This document shows, piece by piece, positions 1 through 7,530 of a DNA stretch of 64,000 bases (positions are counted from its first letter, which is position 1; every line of letters begins with the position of its first letter). A model generated the notes under the pieces. It was not told the DNA's origin, did not search any database, and was given only the letters and a program-made list of their open reading frames with translations. Location: positions 310,001 through 374,000 of the forward strand of contig NZ_JAIVLF010000006.1 in assembly GCF_020524485.1 (NCBI RefSeq), in the 5' to 3' direction. The DNA is from Novosphingobium profundi (GTDB taxonomy: Bacteria; Pseudomonadota; Alphaproteobacteria; Sphingomonadales; Sphingomonadaceae). The position numbers and the translations under genes were made by a program.

Positions 1-87
1 TCGCAGGACCGTGAACGCCTGCAGCCGCTCACCGATGGCCGTCAGGACAGCCAGGCGGTCTATGTCGGAACCCAGTTCAGCTTCTGA
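1..87 (+). CDS. 3' end of an outer-membrane beta-barrel protein (partial)
   Basis: An open frame enters from the left edge and stops at TGA 85-87, leaving 28 residues. The tail AVYVGTQFSF alternates hydrophobic and polar residues and ends in phenylalanine, the C-terminal signature recognised by the BAM complex in outer-membrane beta-barrels. Which porin or receptor family this is cannot be told from the fragment. It lies upstream of phaB on the same strand, separated by about 190 bp that holds two small palindromes. Confidence 0.5.
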   Translation, partial: SQDRERLQPLTDGRQDSQAVYVGTQFSF

Positions 88-121
88 CACTATTGCTAAA
101 TTGTTGAAATGTGGCCGCCAG

Positions 122-142
122 GTGCCTGTAATTCGCAGGCAC
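122..142 (+). terminator. stem-loop after the outer-membrane protein gene
   Basis: GTGCCTG (122-128) and CAGGCAC (136-142) form a perfect 7-bp stem with a 7-nt loop, 35 bp after the stop of the partial barrel gene. No T-run follows, so it may be a weak terminator or only an mRNA-end hairpin. Confidence 0.3.
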
Positions 143-172
143 GCAAGCGCAGTTGCACTTGTCGCACCCTTA

Positions 173-188
173 ATTCGCCAGGGCGAAT
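173..188. promoter_or_regulatory. palindrome upstream of phaB
   Basis: ATTCGCC-AG-GGCGAAT is a 7+2+7 inverted repeat about 90 bp before the phaB start, in an AT-richer stretch. The position would suit an operator. The binding protein is unknown. Confidence 0.3.
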
Positions 189-276
189 GCAAATATCGCC
201 ACACTGAGCTTGCCGCATTCATATTCCTTTCTTAGCAATGTGCTTAGTGGATGCACACGAAAGCGAAAGGCTGAAT

Positions 277-999
277 ATGGCACGCGTTGCGATTGTTACT
301 GGCGGCACCCGCGGTATCGGAGAGGCTATTTCCCTGGCTCTGCAGGACAGGGGCCACAAGGTTGTTGCGAGCTACGCAGGCAACGATGAAAAGGCCAAGG
401 CCTTTACCGACAAAACGGGTATTCCCGCCTACAAGTGGGACGTGGGCGACCACGAAGCGACGCTCGAAGGCGTGGCCAAGGTCGCCGAGGAAGTCGGTCC
501 GGTCGACATCGTCGTCAACAACGCGGGTATCACCCGCGACGGCGTGCTCCACAAGATGAGCTTCGAGGACTGGAACGAGGTGATGCGCATCAACCTCGGC
601 GGGTGCTTCAACATGGCCAAGGCCACCTTCCCCGGCATGCGCGAGCGCAAGTGGGGCCGCATCGTCAACATCGGCTCGATCAACGGCCAGGCTGGCCAGT
701 ACGGCCAGGTCAACTACGCCGCGGCCAAGTCGGGCATCCACGGCTTCACCAAGGCGCTGGCCCAGGAAGGCGCCAAGTACGGCGTCACCGTCAACGCGAT
801 TGCGCCGGGCTACATCGACACCGACATGGTCGCGGCCGTGCCCGCGCCGGTGCTGGAAAAGATCGTCGCCAAGATCCCGGTCGGCCGCCTCGGCCACGCC
901 TACGAGATCGCCCGCGGCGTCGCTTTCCTGTGCTCGGAAAACGCCGAGTTCGTGACCGGCTCGACGCTGTCGATCAACGGCGGCCAGCACATGTACTAA
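277..999 (+). CDS. phaB: acetoacetyl-CoA reductase (SDR family)
   Basis: NADPH-dependent reduction of acetoacetyl-CoA to (R)-3-hydroxybutyryl-CoA, the second step of polyhydroxybutyrate synthesis, in the cytoplasm. The 240-residue protein begins MARVAIVTGGTRGIG with the Rossmann TGxxxGIG motif, followed by NNAG (near 89), catalytic Ser in NIGSINGQ, and YAAAK (Tyr/Lys pair near 150). The ending INGGQHMY is typical of PhaB. The start at 277 is preferred over an ATG at 238 because the Rossmann strand begins there and GAAAGG lies 7-8 nt upstream. No phaA or phaC is adjacent; related SDRs such as FabG are less likely given the PhaB-like sequence throughout. Confidence 0.9.
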   Translation: MARVAIVTGGTRGIGEAISLALQDRGHKVVASYAGNDEKAKAFTDKTGIPAYKWDVGDHEATLEGVAKVAEEVGPVDIVVNNAGITRDGVLHKMSFEDWNEVMRINLGGCFNMAKATFPGMRERKWGRIVNIGSINGQAGQYGQVNYAAAKSGIHGFTKALAQEGAKYGVTVNAIAPGYIDTDMVAAVPAPVLEKIVAKIPVGRLGHAYEIARGVAFLCSENAEFVTGSTLSINGGQHMY

Positions 1000-1011
1000 G
1001 ACACCAGGACG

Positions 1012-1093
1012 GGCGACCTCACCTTTCTCGGCCAAGGCGGCGTGCGAAAGGTGAGGTAGACGGGGTGGGGAGCCCGAGGGCGATGGCCCTCGG
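1012..1093 (-). repeat. 115-bp mosaic repeat, copy 1 (truncated)
   Basis: Reverse-oriented copy lacking the CAAGGGGC hairpin end. It keeps the central arms (CTCACCTTTC at 1018, GAAAGGTGAG at 1046) and the hairpin CCGAGGGC-GATG-GCCCTCGG at 1074-1093. It lies between convergent phaB and the LuxR-type gene. Confidence 0.9.
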
Positions 1094-1117
1094 AAACCCT
1101 CTCTTTCCAACCTGGCT

Positions 1118-1891
1118 TCAAGACATCCAGTAGCCGACCACCTTCCAACGTCCGCCTTCCGGGCTGAGCGAGACAGTCTCGATGACGTTCGCCTTGTTGG
1201 CGAACTCGCTCTGGAACTTGACGACCTTGAGCCCGCTCGGCGGGCCGGGCACGGCTTCTTCGCCCAGCAGGCGCCGGGTGACGACCTCGCCAAGCGGCGG
1301 GCGCACCTGCGCAGCCAGGCTTGCCCAGCGCGCGGCCGTATTCTGGGCCTGAAAGGCCTCTCCGGTTTCGGCCCAGCTTTTCTGCCATTCTCCCTCGTCG
1401 ACAAGGCGCAGCCAGGCACGCGCCGAAGCGACCGACGCGCTCTCCACGCCTTGAGCCTCGGGTACGGACGGGGGCGAAGCGGACGGGCTCTGCATCAGGA
1501 GAGCGGCAACGAGGGCAAGCGACATGACAAGGACTCCGCCGAGCGCCCAGACCAGAAGGAGCCGGGTCTTCGAAGCGCGTTTCGGCTCCCCCCGATCTGC
1601 CGTGCGATCCGGGTAGAGCGCAGCCCCCATTTCCGTGTCCCCTTGCAATTTGGGGGTCGAGTTCGCGCCCAGCCCTTCCTCGCGATCCAGGAGCAGACGG
1701 GCCGCTTCCCGGCTGCTCGAAACCGCCATCTTGCGCCGCGCGTTGCGCAGGCGCTCGTGGATGGTGTGGACCGACAGTTCAAAGTGGCGCGCCAGAGACT
1801 TGGCGTCATGCCCGCGCGCCATCAGCCGCAGCGTTTCCTTCTCTCGCTCCGTGAGGGCCGCGTAGCCGTCCTGAAGGTCCCCTTCTGCCAT
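1118..1891 (-). CDS. LuxR-type HTH protein with a transmembrane segment and DUF4019 domain
   Basis: Probable membrane-anchored transcription regulator. The N-terminal part (YAALTEREKETLRLMARG, then SVHTIHERLRNARRKM) is a GerE/LuxR helix-turn-helix. A single hydrophobic segment near residues 105-130 (LLLVWALGGVLVMSLALVAA) follows. The last 110 residues resemble the DUF4019 domain, with the SARAWLRLVDEGEWQKSW start and a WKVVGY ending. The DNA-binding part would be cytoplasmic and the C-terminal domain periplasmic. The start is ambiguous: ATG at 1903 or 1891, with GGAG just before the first, or a TTG at 1921. No sensor partner lies nearby. Confidence 0.75.
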   Translation of the reverse strand: MAEGDLQDGYAALTEREKETLRLMARGHDAKSLARHFELSVHTIHERLRNARRKMAVSSSREAARLLLDREEGLGANSTPKLQGDTEMGAALYPDRTADRGEPKRASKTRLLLVWALGGVLVMSLALVAALLMQSPSASPPSVPEAQGVESASVASARAWLRLVDEGEWQKSWAETGEAFQAQNTAARWASLAAQVRPPLGEVVTRRLLGEEAVPGPPSGLKVVKFQSEFANKANVIETVSLSPEGGRWKVVGYWMS

Positions 1892-2008
1892 GATCCCATC
1901 CATCTCCACGCGTCCGCGCAATCACTTGCCCCGCAAAGCCTAGAGAGCGTCCCGCAGGCGCGGCACCCCAAAAAAATCGTAGGCGGCCCGGGGGCGAGCC
2001 CCTATTGC

Positions 2009-2269
2009 ATGGGGATGGTCTCCCCCTTTCACCCACCCGTCAAACGCTCGGTGGAAATCGCCGGACACAAGACCTCGATCAGCCTGGAACCGGTGTTCTG
2101 GGACGCGCTGGTCTCGGCCGCCGAGGAAGAGCGCGTGCCGATCAACGCGCTTGTCGCGCGCATCGACCTCGAACGCGCACAGGCCGAAGTGCCACCTGGC
2201 CTTGCGAGTGCGATCCGGGTCTGGTTGATGCTGCGCTTTGCTGGCTCGGTGACCCCGCTTGAAGAGTGA
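2009..2269 (+). CDS. ribbon-helix-helix domain protein
   Basis: An 86-residue protein in which most of the length (KRSVEIAGHKTSISLEPVFW and the following helix) matches the RHH_4-type ribbon-helix-helix domain found in many alphaproteobacterial proteins. It probably binds DNA as a dimer, but its target is unknown. The segment ASAIRVWLMLR is the second, hydrophobic helix pair. The start could be ATG 2009 or ATG 2015; neither has a strong ribosome-binding site. It is followed by repeat copy 2. Confidence 0.75.
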   Translation: MGMVSPFHPPVKRSVEIAGHKTSISLEPVFWDALVSAAEEERVPINALVARIDLERAQAEVPPGLASAIRVWLMLRFAGSVTPLEE

Positions 2270-2286
2270 GGAGACTAGGGATTTAT

Positions 2287-2401
2287 CCGAGGGCCATCGC
2301 CCTCGGGCTCCCCGAACTGTCCAGCTCACCTTCCCCGCGCACCCTTGGCTGAGAAGGGTGAGATCGCCCGTTCTGGGGTCAAGGGGCGATGCCCCCTTGA
2401 A
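2287..2401 (+). repeat. 115-bp mosaic repeat, copy 2
   Basis: Full-length forward copy between the ribbon-helix-helix gene and the convergent small gene at 2509-2706. The left hairpin is perfect. The right hairpin has one C-C mismatch (CAAGGGGC/CCCCCTTG). It is followed by a pyrimidine-rich tract. Confidence 0.95.
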
Positions 2402-2508
2402 TTCGGCTTTGCTTCTCTTTGCGTCTTCCGACGCCCCAACGGGAAAGGGGCGGACAGCCTTTCGGCTCCGCCCCTCGGGTACGCTGCATCAGGGACATGC
2501 ACGTGTAA

Positions 2509-2706
2509 TCAGTAGTTGGCGACCGCGTCGCTGGCCGGGAAGGTCTCGTCGAGCGCTTCGTCGGTCTTGGACCACGACTTGGGCGTGGTTTCCATGTTCG
2601 CCGCACCTGCATCCCGGACCTTGGGCGTGTCGCCCTTGTCCTTCTGCGTGTACTTGTAGAACGCGTAGCCTGCCGCACCGAGCGCGGCCATTCGCATAAG
2701 GCCCAT
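2509..2706 (-). CDS. small conserved protein with FPASD tail motif
   Basis: A 65-residue protein of unknown function. It has a short hydrophobic N-terminus (MRMAALGAAGYAFYKYTQK) that could be a membrane anchor, and a C-terminal DEALDETFPASDAVANY segment, a motif that recurs at the ends of many small alphaproteobacterial proteins. The start is supported by GAGGAG about 8 nt upstream of ATG 2706. It lies downstream of murA on the same strand, separated by 70 bp. Confidence 0.75.
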   Translation of the reverse strand: MGLMRMAALGAAGYAFYKYTQKDKGDTPKVRDAGAANMETTPKSWSKTDEALDETFPASDAVANY

Positions 2707-2776
2707 TGTCCAATCTCCTCTCAGGCGCCCTTGCGGGCGTTTGATGGGAAAATGCACAAGGGGCCCGTGCGGTTCC

Positions 2777-4060
2777 TCAATCGGCGCCGATACGTTCGAT
2801 CTGTGCGCCGAGCAGTGCCAGTTTCTCTTCCAGACGCTCGTAGCCGCGGTCGAGGTGGTAGAGGCGGTGCACCTGTGTCTCGCCCTCGGCGGCGAGCCCG
2901 GCGATGACAAGACTCATTGAGGCGCGCAGGTCCGTCGCCATGACCTCGGCGCCGGTCAGCGTCTCGACGCCATGGACGATGGCGGTGCGGCCCTTTGTCT
3001 CGATATGCGCGCTCATGCGGTTGAGCTCTGGCACGTGCATGTAGCGGTTCTCGAAGATCGTCTCGGTCAGAACGCTGGAGCCTTCCGCCTTGCACAGGAG
3101 TGCCATGAGCTGCGCCTGCATGTCGGTGGCAAAGCCCGGGAACGGCGCGGTCGAGAGCGTGACCGGACGCAAGGGGCCATTGGCCGCAACATAGAGGCCG
3201 TCCTCGCGCGGCTCGACGAGCACGCCTGCATCGCGCAGCGCCTGCACGGTTGCTTCCATGTCCTCGATCCGCGCGCCCTTGAGAAGAACCTCGCCGCCCG
3301 TGATCGCCGCAGCGCAGGCATAGGACCCCGCCTCGATGCGGTCAGGCATGACCATGTAGGTCGCCCCGTGCAGGCGCGGCACGCCATGGATGGTGAGATC
3401 CGAAGTGCCAATGCCCTCGATCCGGGCACCCATGGCGGTCAGCAGGTTGCACAGGTCGACGATCTCCGGCTCGCGCGCGGCGTTGTGGAGCGTCGACTTG
3501 CCCTTGCACAGGACCGCGGCCATCAGCGCGTTCTCGGTCGCACCGACCGAGACCACGGGGAACGAGAAGCGTCCGCCGGGAAGGCCGCCATCGGGCGCAA
3601 TCGCCTTCACGTAGCCCGCCGCCATCTCGATCTGCGCGCCCAGCGCCTCGAGCGCCTTCAAATGCAGGTCGATCGGGCGGTTGCCGATGGCGCAGCCGCC
3701 GGGCAGCGAGACAGTCGCCTCGCCCATGCGCGCCAGCATCGGACCCAGCACCAGAATCGAGGCGCGCATCTTGCGCACCAGATCGTAGGGCGCGACCGTG
3801 CTGGTGATGCGGGTCGCCTGCAGGGTCATCACCCGGCCGAAGTCCTCCGGCCGCGAGCCCGCGATGGCCGTTGAGATGCCGAACTGGTTCATCAGGTGCT
3901 GGAAGCCGTCGATGTCCGCAAGACGCGGCAGATTGCGCAGCGTCAGCGGCTCCTCGGTCAGGAGCGCGCAGGGCAGCAGCGTGAGCGCTGCGTTCTTTGC
4001 GCCGGAAACGGGAATAGTGCCGGAAAGGCGTTTGCCGCCTTGAATAACGATCTTGTCCAT
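2777..4060 (-). CDS. murA: UDP-N-acetylglucosamine 1-carboxyvinyltransferase
   Basis: Transfers enolpyruvate from PEP to UDP-GlcNAc, the first committed step of peptidoglycan precursor synthesis, in the cytoplasm. The 427-residue protein has the expected length. It shows SGAKNAAL (Lys22, Asn23 contacting the substrate), the fosfomycin-target cysteine in SLPGGCAIGNRPID (Cys123), and the late RAS motif in TDLRASMSLVIAGLAA. The ATG at 4060 is preferred; a GTG two codons earlier is possible. It is transcribed divergently from galU, with about 140 bp between the two starts. Confidence 0.95.
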   Translation of the reverse strand: MDKIVIQGGKRLSGTIPVSGAKNAALTLLPCALLTEEPLTLRNLPRLADIDGFQHLMNQFGISTAIAGSRPEDFGRVMTLQATRITSTVAPYDLVRKMRASILVLGPMLARMGEATVSLPGGCAIGNRPIDLHLKALEALGAQIEMAAGYVKAIAPDGGLPGGRFSFPVVSVGATENALMAAVLCKGKSTLHNAAREPEIVDLCNLLTAMGARIEGIGTSDLTIHGVPRLHGATYMVMPDRIEAGSYACAAAITGGEVLLKGARIEDMEATVQALRDAGVLVEPREDGLYVAANGPLRPVTLSTAPFPGFATDMQAQLMALLCKAEGSSVLTETIFENRYMHVPELNRMSAHIETKGRTAIVHGVETLTGAEVMATDLRASMSLVIAGLAAEGETQVHRLYHLDRGYERLEEKLALLGAQIERIGAD

Positions 4061-4139
4061 CCCCACCCATTTAGCGTGATTTGGCGCGCCAGCAAGCGCG
4101 CAACCATTGGCAAGCTAATGTGTTTGTGGAATGGCTTGG

Positions 4140-4178
4140 TTGCACTGCAACACCGAAAACGCTTTAATTGCATTGCAA
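4140..4178. promoter_or_regulatory. paired TTGCAnTGCAA palindromes upstream of galU
   Basis: TTGCACTGCAA (4140-4150) and TTGCATTGCAA (4168-4178) are two 11-bp palindromes with the same consensus, 28 bp apart, ending 24 bp before the galU start. They could be an operator pair in the murA-galU divergent region. The regulator is not identified. Confidence 0.45.
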
Positions 4179-4202
4179 CATCTGAAGGGTACTGCGAGGT
4201 CC

Positions 4203-5084
4203 ATGACTACCAACAACTTCCGAAAGCCTGTCCGCAAAGCCGTATTCCCGGTGGCCGGACTTGGAACCCGCTTCCTCCCCGCAACTAAAGCCATTCCGAA
4301 AGAACTTCTCCCCGTCGTAGACCGCCCGCTCATTCAGTATGCGGTCGACGAAGCGCGCGAAGCGGGTATCGAGGAATTCGTATTCGTGACTGGCCGCGGC
4401 AAGACCGCGATCGTCGAGCACTTCGATACGGCCTATGAACTCGAAGCCACGATGAGCGGTCGCGGCAAGTCACTTGCTCCGCTCGAGCCCACGCGCATGA
4501 AGCCGGGCAACCTCGTGACCGTGCGCCAGCAGGTGCCGCTGGGCCTGGGCCACGCGGTCTGGTGCGCCCGTGCAGTCACTGGCGATGAACCCTTCGCGAT
4601 CTTCCTGCCTGACGAACTCATGTACGGCTCGCCAGGCTGCATGGCCCAGATGATCGAGGCCTACAACGAGGTCGGCGGCAACCTGGTCTCGGTCCTGGAA
4701 GTGCCCGAGAACGAAGTTTCCAGCTATGGCGTCATCAAGCCCGGTGCGGTGAATGGCAAGCTGACCGAAGTGAAGGGCCTCGTCGAGAAGCCCAAGGTGG
4801 AAGAAGCGCCCTCCAACAAGATCGTTTCGGGCCGCTACATCCTCCAGCCCGAAGTCATGGGCCTGCTCGCCAGCCAGGACAAGGGTGCAGGCGGCGAGAT
4901 CCAGCTGACCGACTCGATGGCCAAGCTGATCGACACCCAGCCCTTCCACGCCGTCACCTTCGAGGGCCAGCGCTTCGACTGCGGCTCGAAGCTGGGCTTC
5001 GTCGAAGCCACGCTCTCGATCGCCCTCGACCGCGAGGACATGGGCGAGGACGTGCGCGCGATGGCCAAGCGCATCCTGGGCTGA
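4203..5084 (+). CDS. galU: UTP--glucose-1-phosphate uridylyltransferase
   Basis: Makes UDP-glucose from UTP and glucose-1-phosphate for envelope polysaccharide synthesis. The 293-residue protein has the nucleotidyltransferase signature GLGTRFLPATKAIPKELLP near the N-terminus, FLPDELMY for metal binding, and VEKPK plus GGEIQLTD, as in bacterial GalU. The start at 4203 follows GAGG at a good distance; an upstream ATG at 4131 would read through the palindrome pair and is less likely. A strong terminator follows. Confidence 0.93.
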   Translation: MTTNNFRKPVRKAVFPVAGLGTRFLPATKAIPKELLPVVDRPLIQYAVDEAREAGIEEFVFVTGRGKTAIVEHFDTAYELEATMSGRGKSLAPLEPTRMKPGNLVTVRQQVPLGLGHAVWCARAVTGDEPFAIFLPDELMYGSPGCMAQMIEAYNEVGGNLVSVLEVPENEVSSYGVIKPGAVNGKLTEVKGLVEKPKVEEAPSNKIVSGRYILQPEVMGLLASQDKGAGGEIQLTDSMAKLIDTQPFHAVTFEGQRFDCGSKLGFVEATLSIALDREDMGEDVRAMAKRILG

Positions 5085-5103
5085 TTGTCCCGGATATTGC
5101 TGC

Positions 5104-5142
5104 AAAAAGGGGCGCTGTTCACACGAACAGCGCCCCTTTTTT
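5104..5142 (+). terminator. intrinsic terminator of galU
   Basis: AAAAGGGGCGCTGTTC and GAACAGCGCCCCTTTT form a perfect long stem around an ACAC loop and end in a run of six T. The A-run on the other side means it can also act on the minus strand. Confidence 0.95.
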
Positions 5143-5162
5143 GAGTTGGCAGAAAGAGATAT

Positions 5163-5277
5163 CCGAGGGCCATCGCCCTCGGGCTCCCCAAACTGGCGAC
5201 CTCACCTTTCGCTCGCCCAGCTGGCTGAGAAAGGTGAGGTCGCCGATTTTGGGGTCAATGGGCAATGGCCCCTTGAA
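5163..5277 (+). repeat. 115-bp mosaic repeat, copy 3
   Basis: Full-length forward copy with the best preserved centre: GGCGACCTCACCTTTC (5195-5210) pairs perfectly with GAAAGGTGAGGTCGCC (5229-5244), and CCCCAAA (5187) pairs with TTTGGGG (5248). The right hairpin carries a T-C mismatch. It lies between convergent galU and the DUF2322 gene, just after the galU terminator. Confidence 0.95.
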
Positions 5278-5300
5278 ATAGAACTTTCCTTTTCGCTTCG

Positions 5301-5633
5301 TTACGAAACAGGAATGACCTCGATACCCAGCGGCGCGGCGCCGTTGACGATGGCGACGAGGCGGTCGATGTTCGGGTGCGCGCCCGGATTGGCCCGCGCG
5401 TCTTCGACCATCTCGGCGAAGATGGCGAGGCCATGGTCCGCGGCCTTGGCATCGAGCGTGCCGAATTCCTGCTGCAGGTACTGGTAGAGCGCCAGCGAGC
5501 CCTTCTTACCCGGTGCGTTCGGGATCGTGTCGAGCACGGCCCCGGTCCCGTCGACGAAGTCGATGCGCTCCACGCCGTCGATCGAGGGAAGCTGGGCAAG
5601 GTTGTCCTTGAAGGTGTCGGTGGGGGTAATCAT
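5301..5633 (-). CDS. DUF2322 family protein
   Basis: A 110-residue cytoplasmic protein of unknown function. The pattern VERIDFVDGTGAVLDTIPN, then GSLALYQYLQQEFGTLDAKA, then DARANPGAHPNIDRL matches what I recall of the DUF2322 family. It starts at ATG 5633 with AAAGG upstream. It is the last gene before repeat copy 3 and lies about 100 bp downstream of the transglycosylase gene on the same strand. Confidence 0.6.
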   Translation of the reverse strand: MITPTDTFKDNLAQLPSIDGVERIDFVDGTGAVLDTIPNAPGKKGSLALYQYLQQEFGTLDAKAADHGLAIFAEMVEDARANPGAHPNIDRLVAIVNGAAPLGIEVIPVS

Positions 5634-5733
5634 CGGCGGCCTTTCCGCAAGAATTCGTCAGGGTTCAAGGCCGCGCCCGTAGCAGTGCCCTGCCCCGCCG
5701 ACCATCCTTGCCGGCACCCTTCGCGCCAGACGG

Positions 5734-6357
5734 TTACTTGCGAACCGGATCGGCGAGGCGCCCCATGATCGCGGCGACGTAGGCCTGCGTCTCGCGGATA
5801 CGGGGAATGCCGCCCGCCTGCGCCACCCGCCGGGGCCCTGCGTTGTAGGCCGCAAGCGCCTTCTCGATATCCCCGCCAAAGGTGTCGAGCTGCTCACGCA
5901 GATAGCGTGCGCCGCCCTCCAGGTTCGCGTGCGGGTTGTCGGCATCAACGCCCATCTGCTGTGCGGTCCCCGGCATGAGCTGGGCCAGACCGCGCGCACC
6001 CGCGTGCGAGCGGGCACCCTCGTTCCAGCGGCTTTCCTGCCAGACCACAGCTTCCAGAAGCGCAGGGCTGATATCGTACTTGGCCGCGAGCTGCGCGACA
6101 TGCGCACGCCAGCGTTCAGGCCCGGCCGCATCGAGCGCCTGCGTAAGCGAAGCCTGATCGATGGCGAGCGCGCCCTCGTCCAGGGCCAGCTCCGGCTCGG
6201 CGTTCGGCTGCGGGCCACCTGCCACCCACTGCGCGCCCGACTGCCCGATTTCGAGCACGTCGGCCTGGGCGGGAAACGAAGCGAACACGGCAAGACCGGC
6301 GGCACCTGCCACCAGCGCGAATCGCTCGACGCGATGCCGTGCCCACCCGTGTTTCAT
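5734..6357 (-). CDS. secreted lytic transglycosylase (SLT domain)
   Basis: Cleaves the glycan strand of peptidoglycan in the periplasm. The 207-residue protein has a signal peptide cleaved after PAQA (about residue 32), then a compact SLT fold. Catalytic Glu108 lies in VVWQESRWN, followed by GARGLAQLMPGTA and ALAAYNAGPRRV, the three diagnostic motifs. It is short for the family and has no added binding domain. It lies 66 bp downstream of the phytase gene and may share its transcript. Confidence 0.88.
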   Translation of the reverse strand: MKHGWARHRVERFALVAGAAGLAVFASFPAQADVLEIGQSGAQWVAGGPQPNAEPELALDEGALAIDQASLTQALDAAGPERWRAHVAQLAAKYDISPALLEAVVWQESRWNEGARSHAGARGLAQLMPGTAQQMGVDADNPHANLEGGARYLREQLDTFGGDIEKALAAYNAGPRRVAQAGGIPRIRETQAYVAAIMGRLADPVRK

Positions 6358-6423
6358 ACCCTGTTCCTTACTCCAGAAACGCGGCGGCGGACAGGCTCTT
6401 CGCAGCCCACCCGCCGCGCGCCG

Positions 6424-7530
6424 TCAGTCGAGCTTCAAGGCTGCGCGAATGGCGTCCCAGGCGACCAGCTTGAAGTTCTGGGCATAGGGCGCGTTGTCGC
6501 CGTCCTGCGCCATGAACACGCCGCCCGGATACTTCGGGCCGAAATCACCCAGGGCAACTTCGATCCCGTCGGTCTCGCTGGTGCCGCCAAGATCGCCGCC
6601 ATTGATGCGGAAGCGCCCTGCGTAAGCGCCACCCGGAAGCGTGAAGACCGCATAGGCGCTGTCGCCCTGGCTGGATGCCAGCAGCCAGGCCTTACCGTCC
6701 TCGCCGCGCGCCAGCGCGAGACCCTCGACATCGTCGACAAGACCGTCCTTGGCCCCGACCTTCGCCAGCGCCTCAGGTGCGAGCGTGGCCGCACTCAGGT
6801 CAACCTGCCAAATCCCCACGTCTTCCTCGGCAAGGTAGAGTGTGTGGGTGGCATCGTCGATCACGCAGCCCTCGGCCTGCGTCGCAACCTTGACATCGCG
6901 CGTGAAGGCCGCATGGACGGCGCCATCCACCTCGGTGAGCGCGCTCTCGGCCACGGTCCCGTCCTTCATCACAACGTAGGCGCGGGCCAGTTCCCCCTCG
7001 CCCAGCGGAGCGCCCATGCAGAAGCCATAGGCCTCCATCGCGCGGTGCCCTTCCGAGAGGAAAGTCTGCGTCCCCAGGTCGCGAAGCTTGCCGGTCGCTG
7101 TGTCGAGCCAGAACAGCGCAATGCGCGGCTCGGCCTCATCGCCCCGGTCGCTCGCCGCGACCAGCACCGCCGTCTGCCCGCTGGCCAGAGTTACTTCGCG
7201 CAGGTCCACGTTGTTGAGACGGCCCGCAGCGGCAAAATCGCGCACCTCGCCGTCCAGGCCATAGACGTAGAGACCCGCCTTCTTGTCCGTGCCCAGCACC
7301 AGGCTTGCGGCCGGATCGGCCCGGTTGCGCCAGATGGCCGGGTCATCGGCGGCATCGTCGTTGACCGTGCCCACCGGCTTCGTCTCACCGCTTGCAGGCA
7401 CCTCGACGGCGGGTAGCCGCACGGCCGGTTCCTCGGGCGTGGTCGCGCAGGCGCCAAGCAGAAGGGCCGGGAGCAATGCGCCCGACCCCTGCTTCACGAT
7501 CATGCTGAGATTCGTGAAAGATGTTTTCAT
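6424..7530 (-). CDS. beta-propeller phytase (3-phytase), lipoprotein
   Basis: Releases phosphate from phytate. The 368-residue protein has the BPP features DDAADDPAIW near the N-terminus, VDDVEGLAL, and GTSETDGIEVA, which supply calcium-binding acidic residues. The signal sequence ends in LLLGACA, so it is probably a lipoprotein on the outer membrane or in the periplasm. Its ATG overlaps the TGA of the TonB receptor gene by one base, so the two are translationally coupled. The PhoB-like array upstream of the operon suggests induction by phosphate starvation. Confidence 0.9.
   Translation of the reverse strand: MKTSFTNLSMIVKQGSGALLPALLLGACATTPEEPAVRLPAVEVPASGETKPVGTVNDDAADDPAIWRNRADPAASLVLGTDKKAGLYVYGLDGEVRDFAAAGRLNNVDLREVTLASGQTAVLVAASDRGDEAEPRIALFWLDTATGKLRDLGTQTFLSEGHRAMEAYGFCMGAPLGEGELARAYVVMKDGTVAESALTEVDGAVHAAFTRDVKVATQAEGCVIDDATHTLYLAEEDVGIWQVDLSAATLAPEALAKVGAKDGLVDDVEGLALARGEDGKAWLLASSQGDSAYAVFTLPGGAYAGRFRINGGDLGGTSETDGIEVALGDFGPKYPGGVFMAQDGDNAPYAQNFKLVAWDAIRAALKLD

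Noticed and set aside
5146..5487. Short peptides sharing SPRAMALG or GHRPRAP strings at many loci
   Set aside because: These come from reading through the 115-bp repeat in various frames; they are not a protein family.
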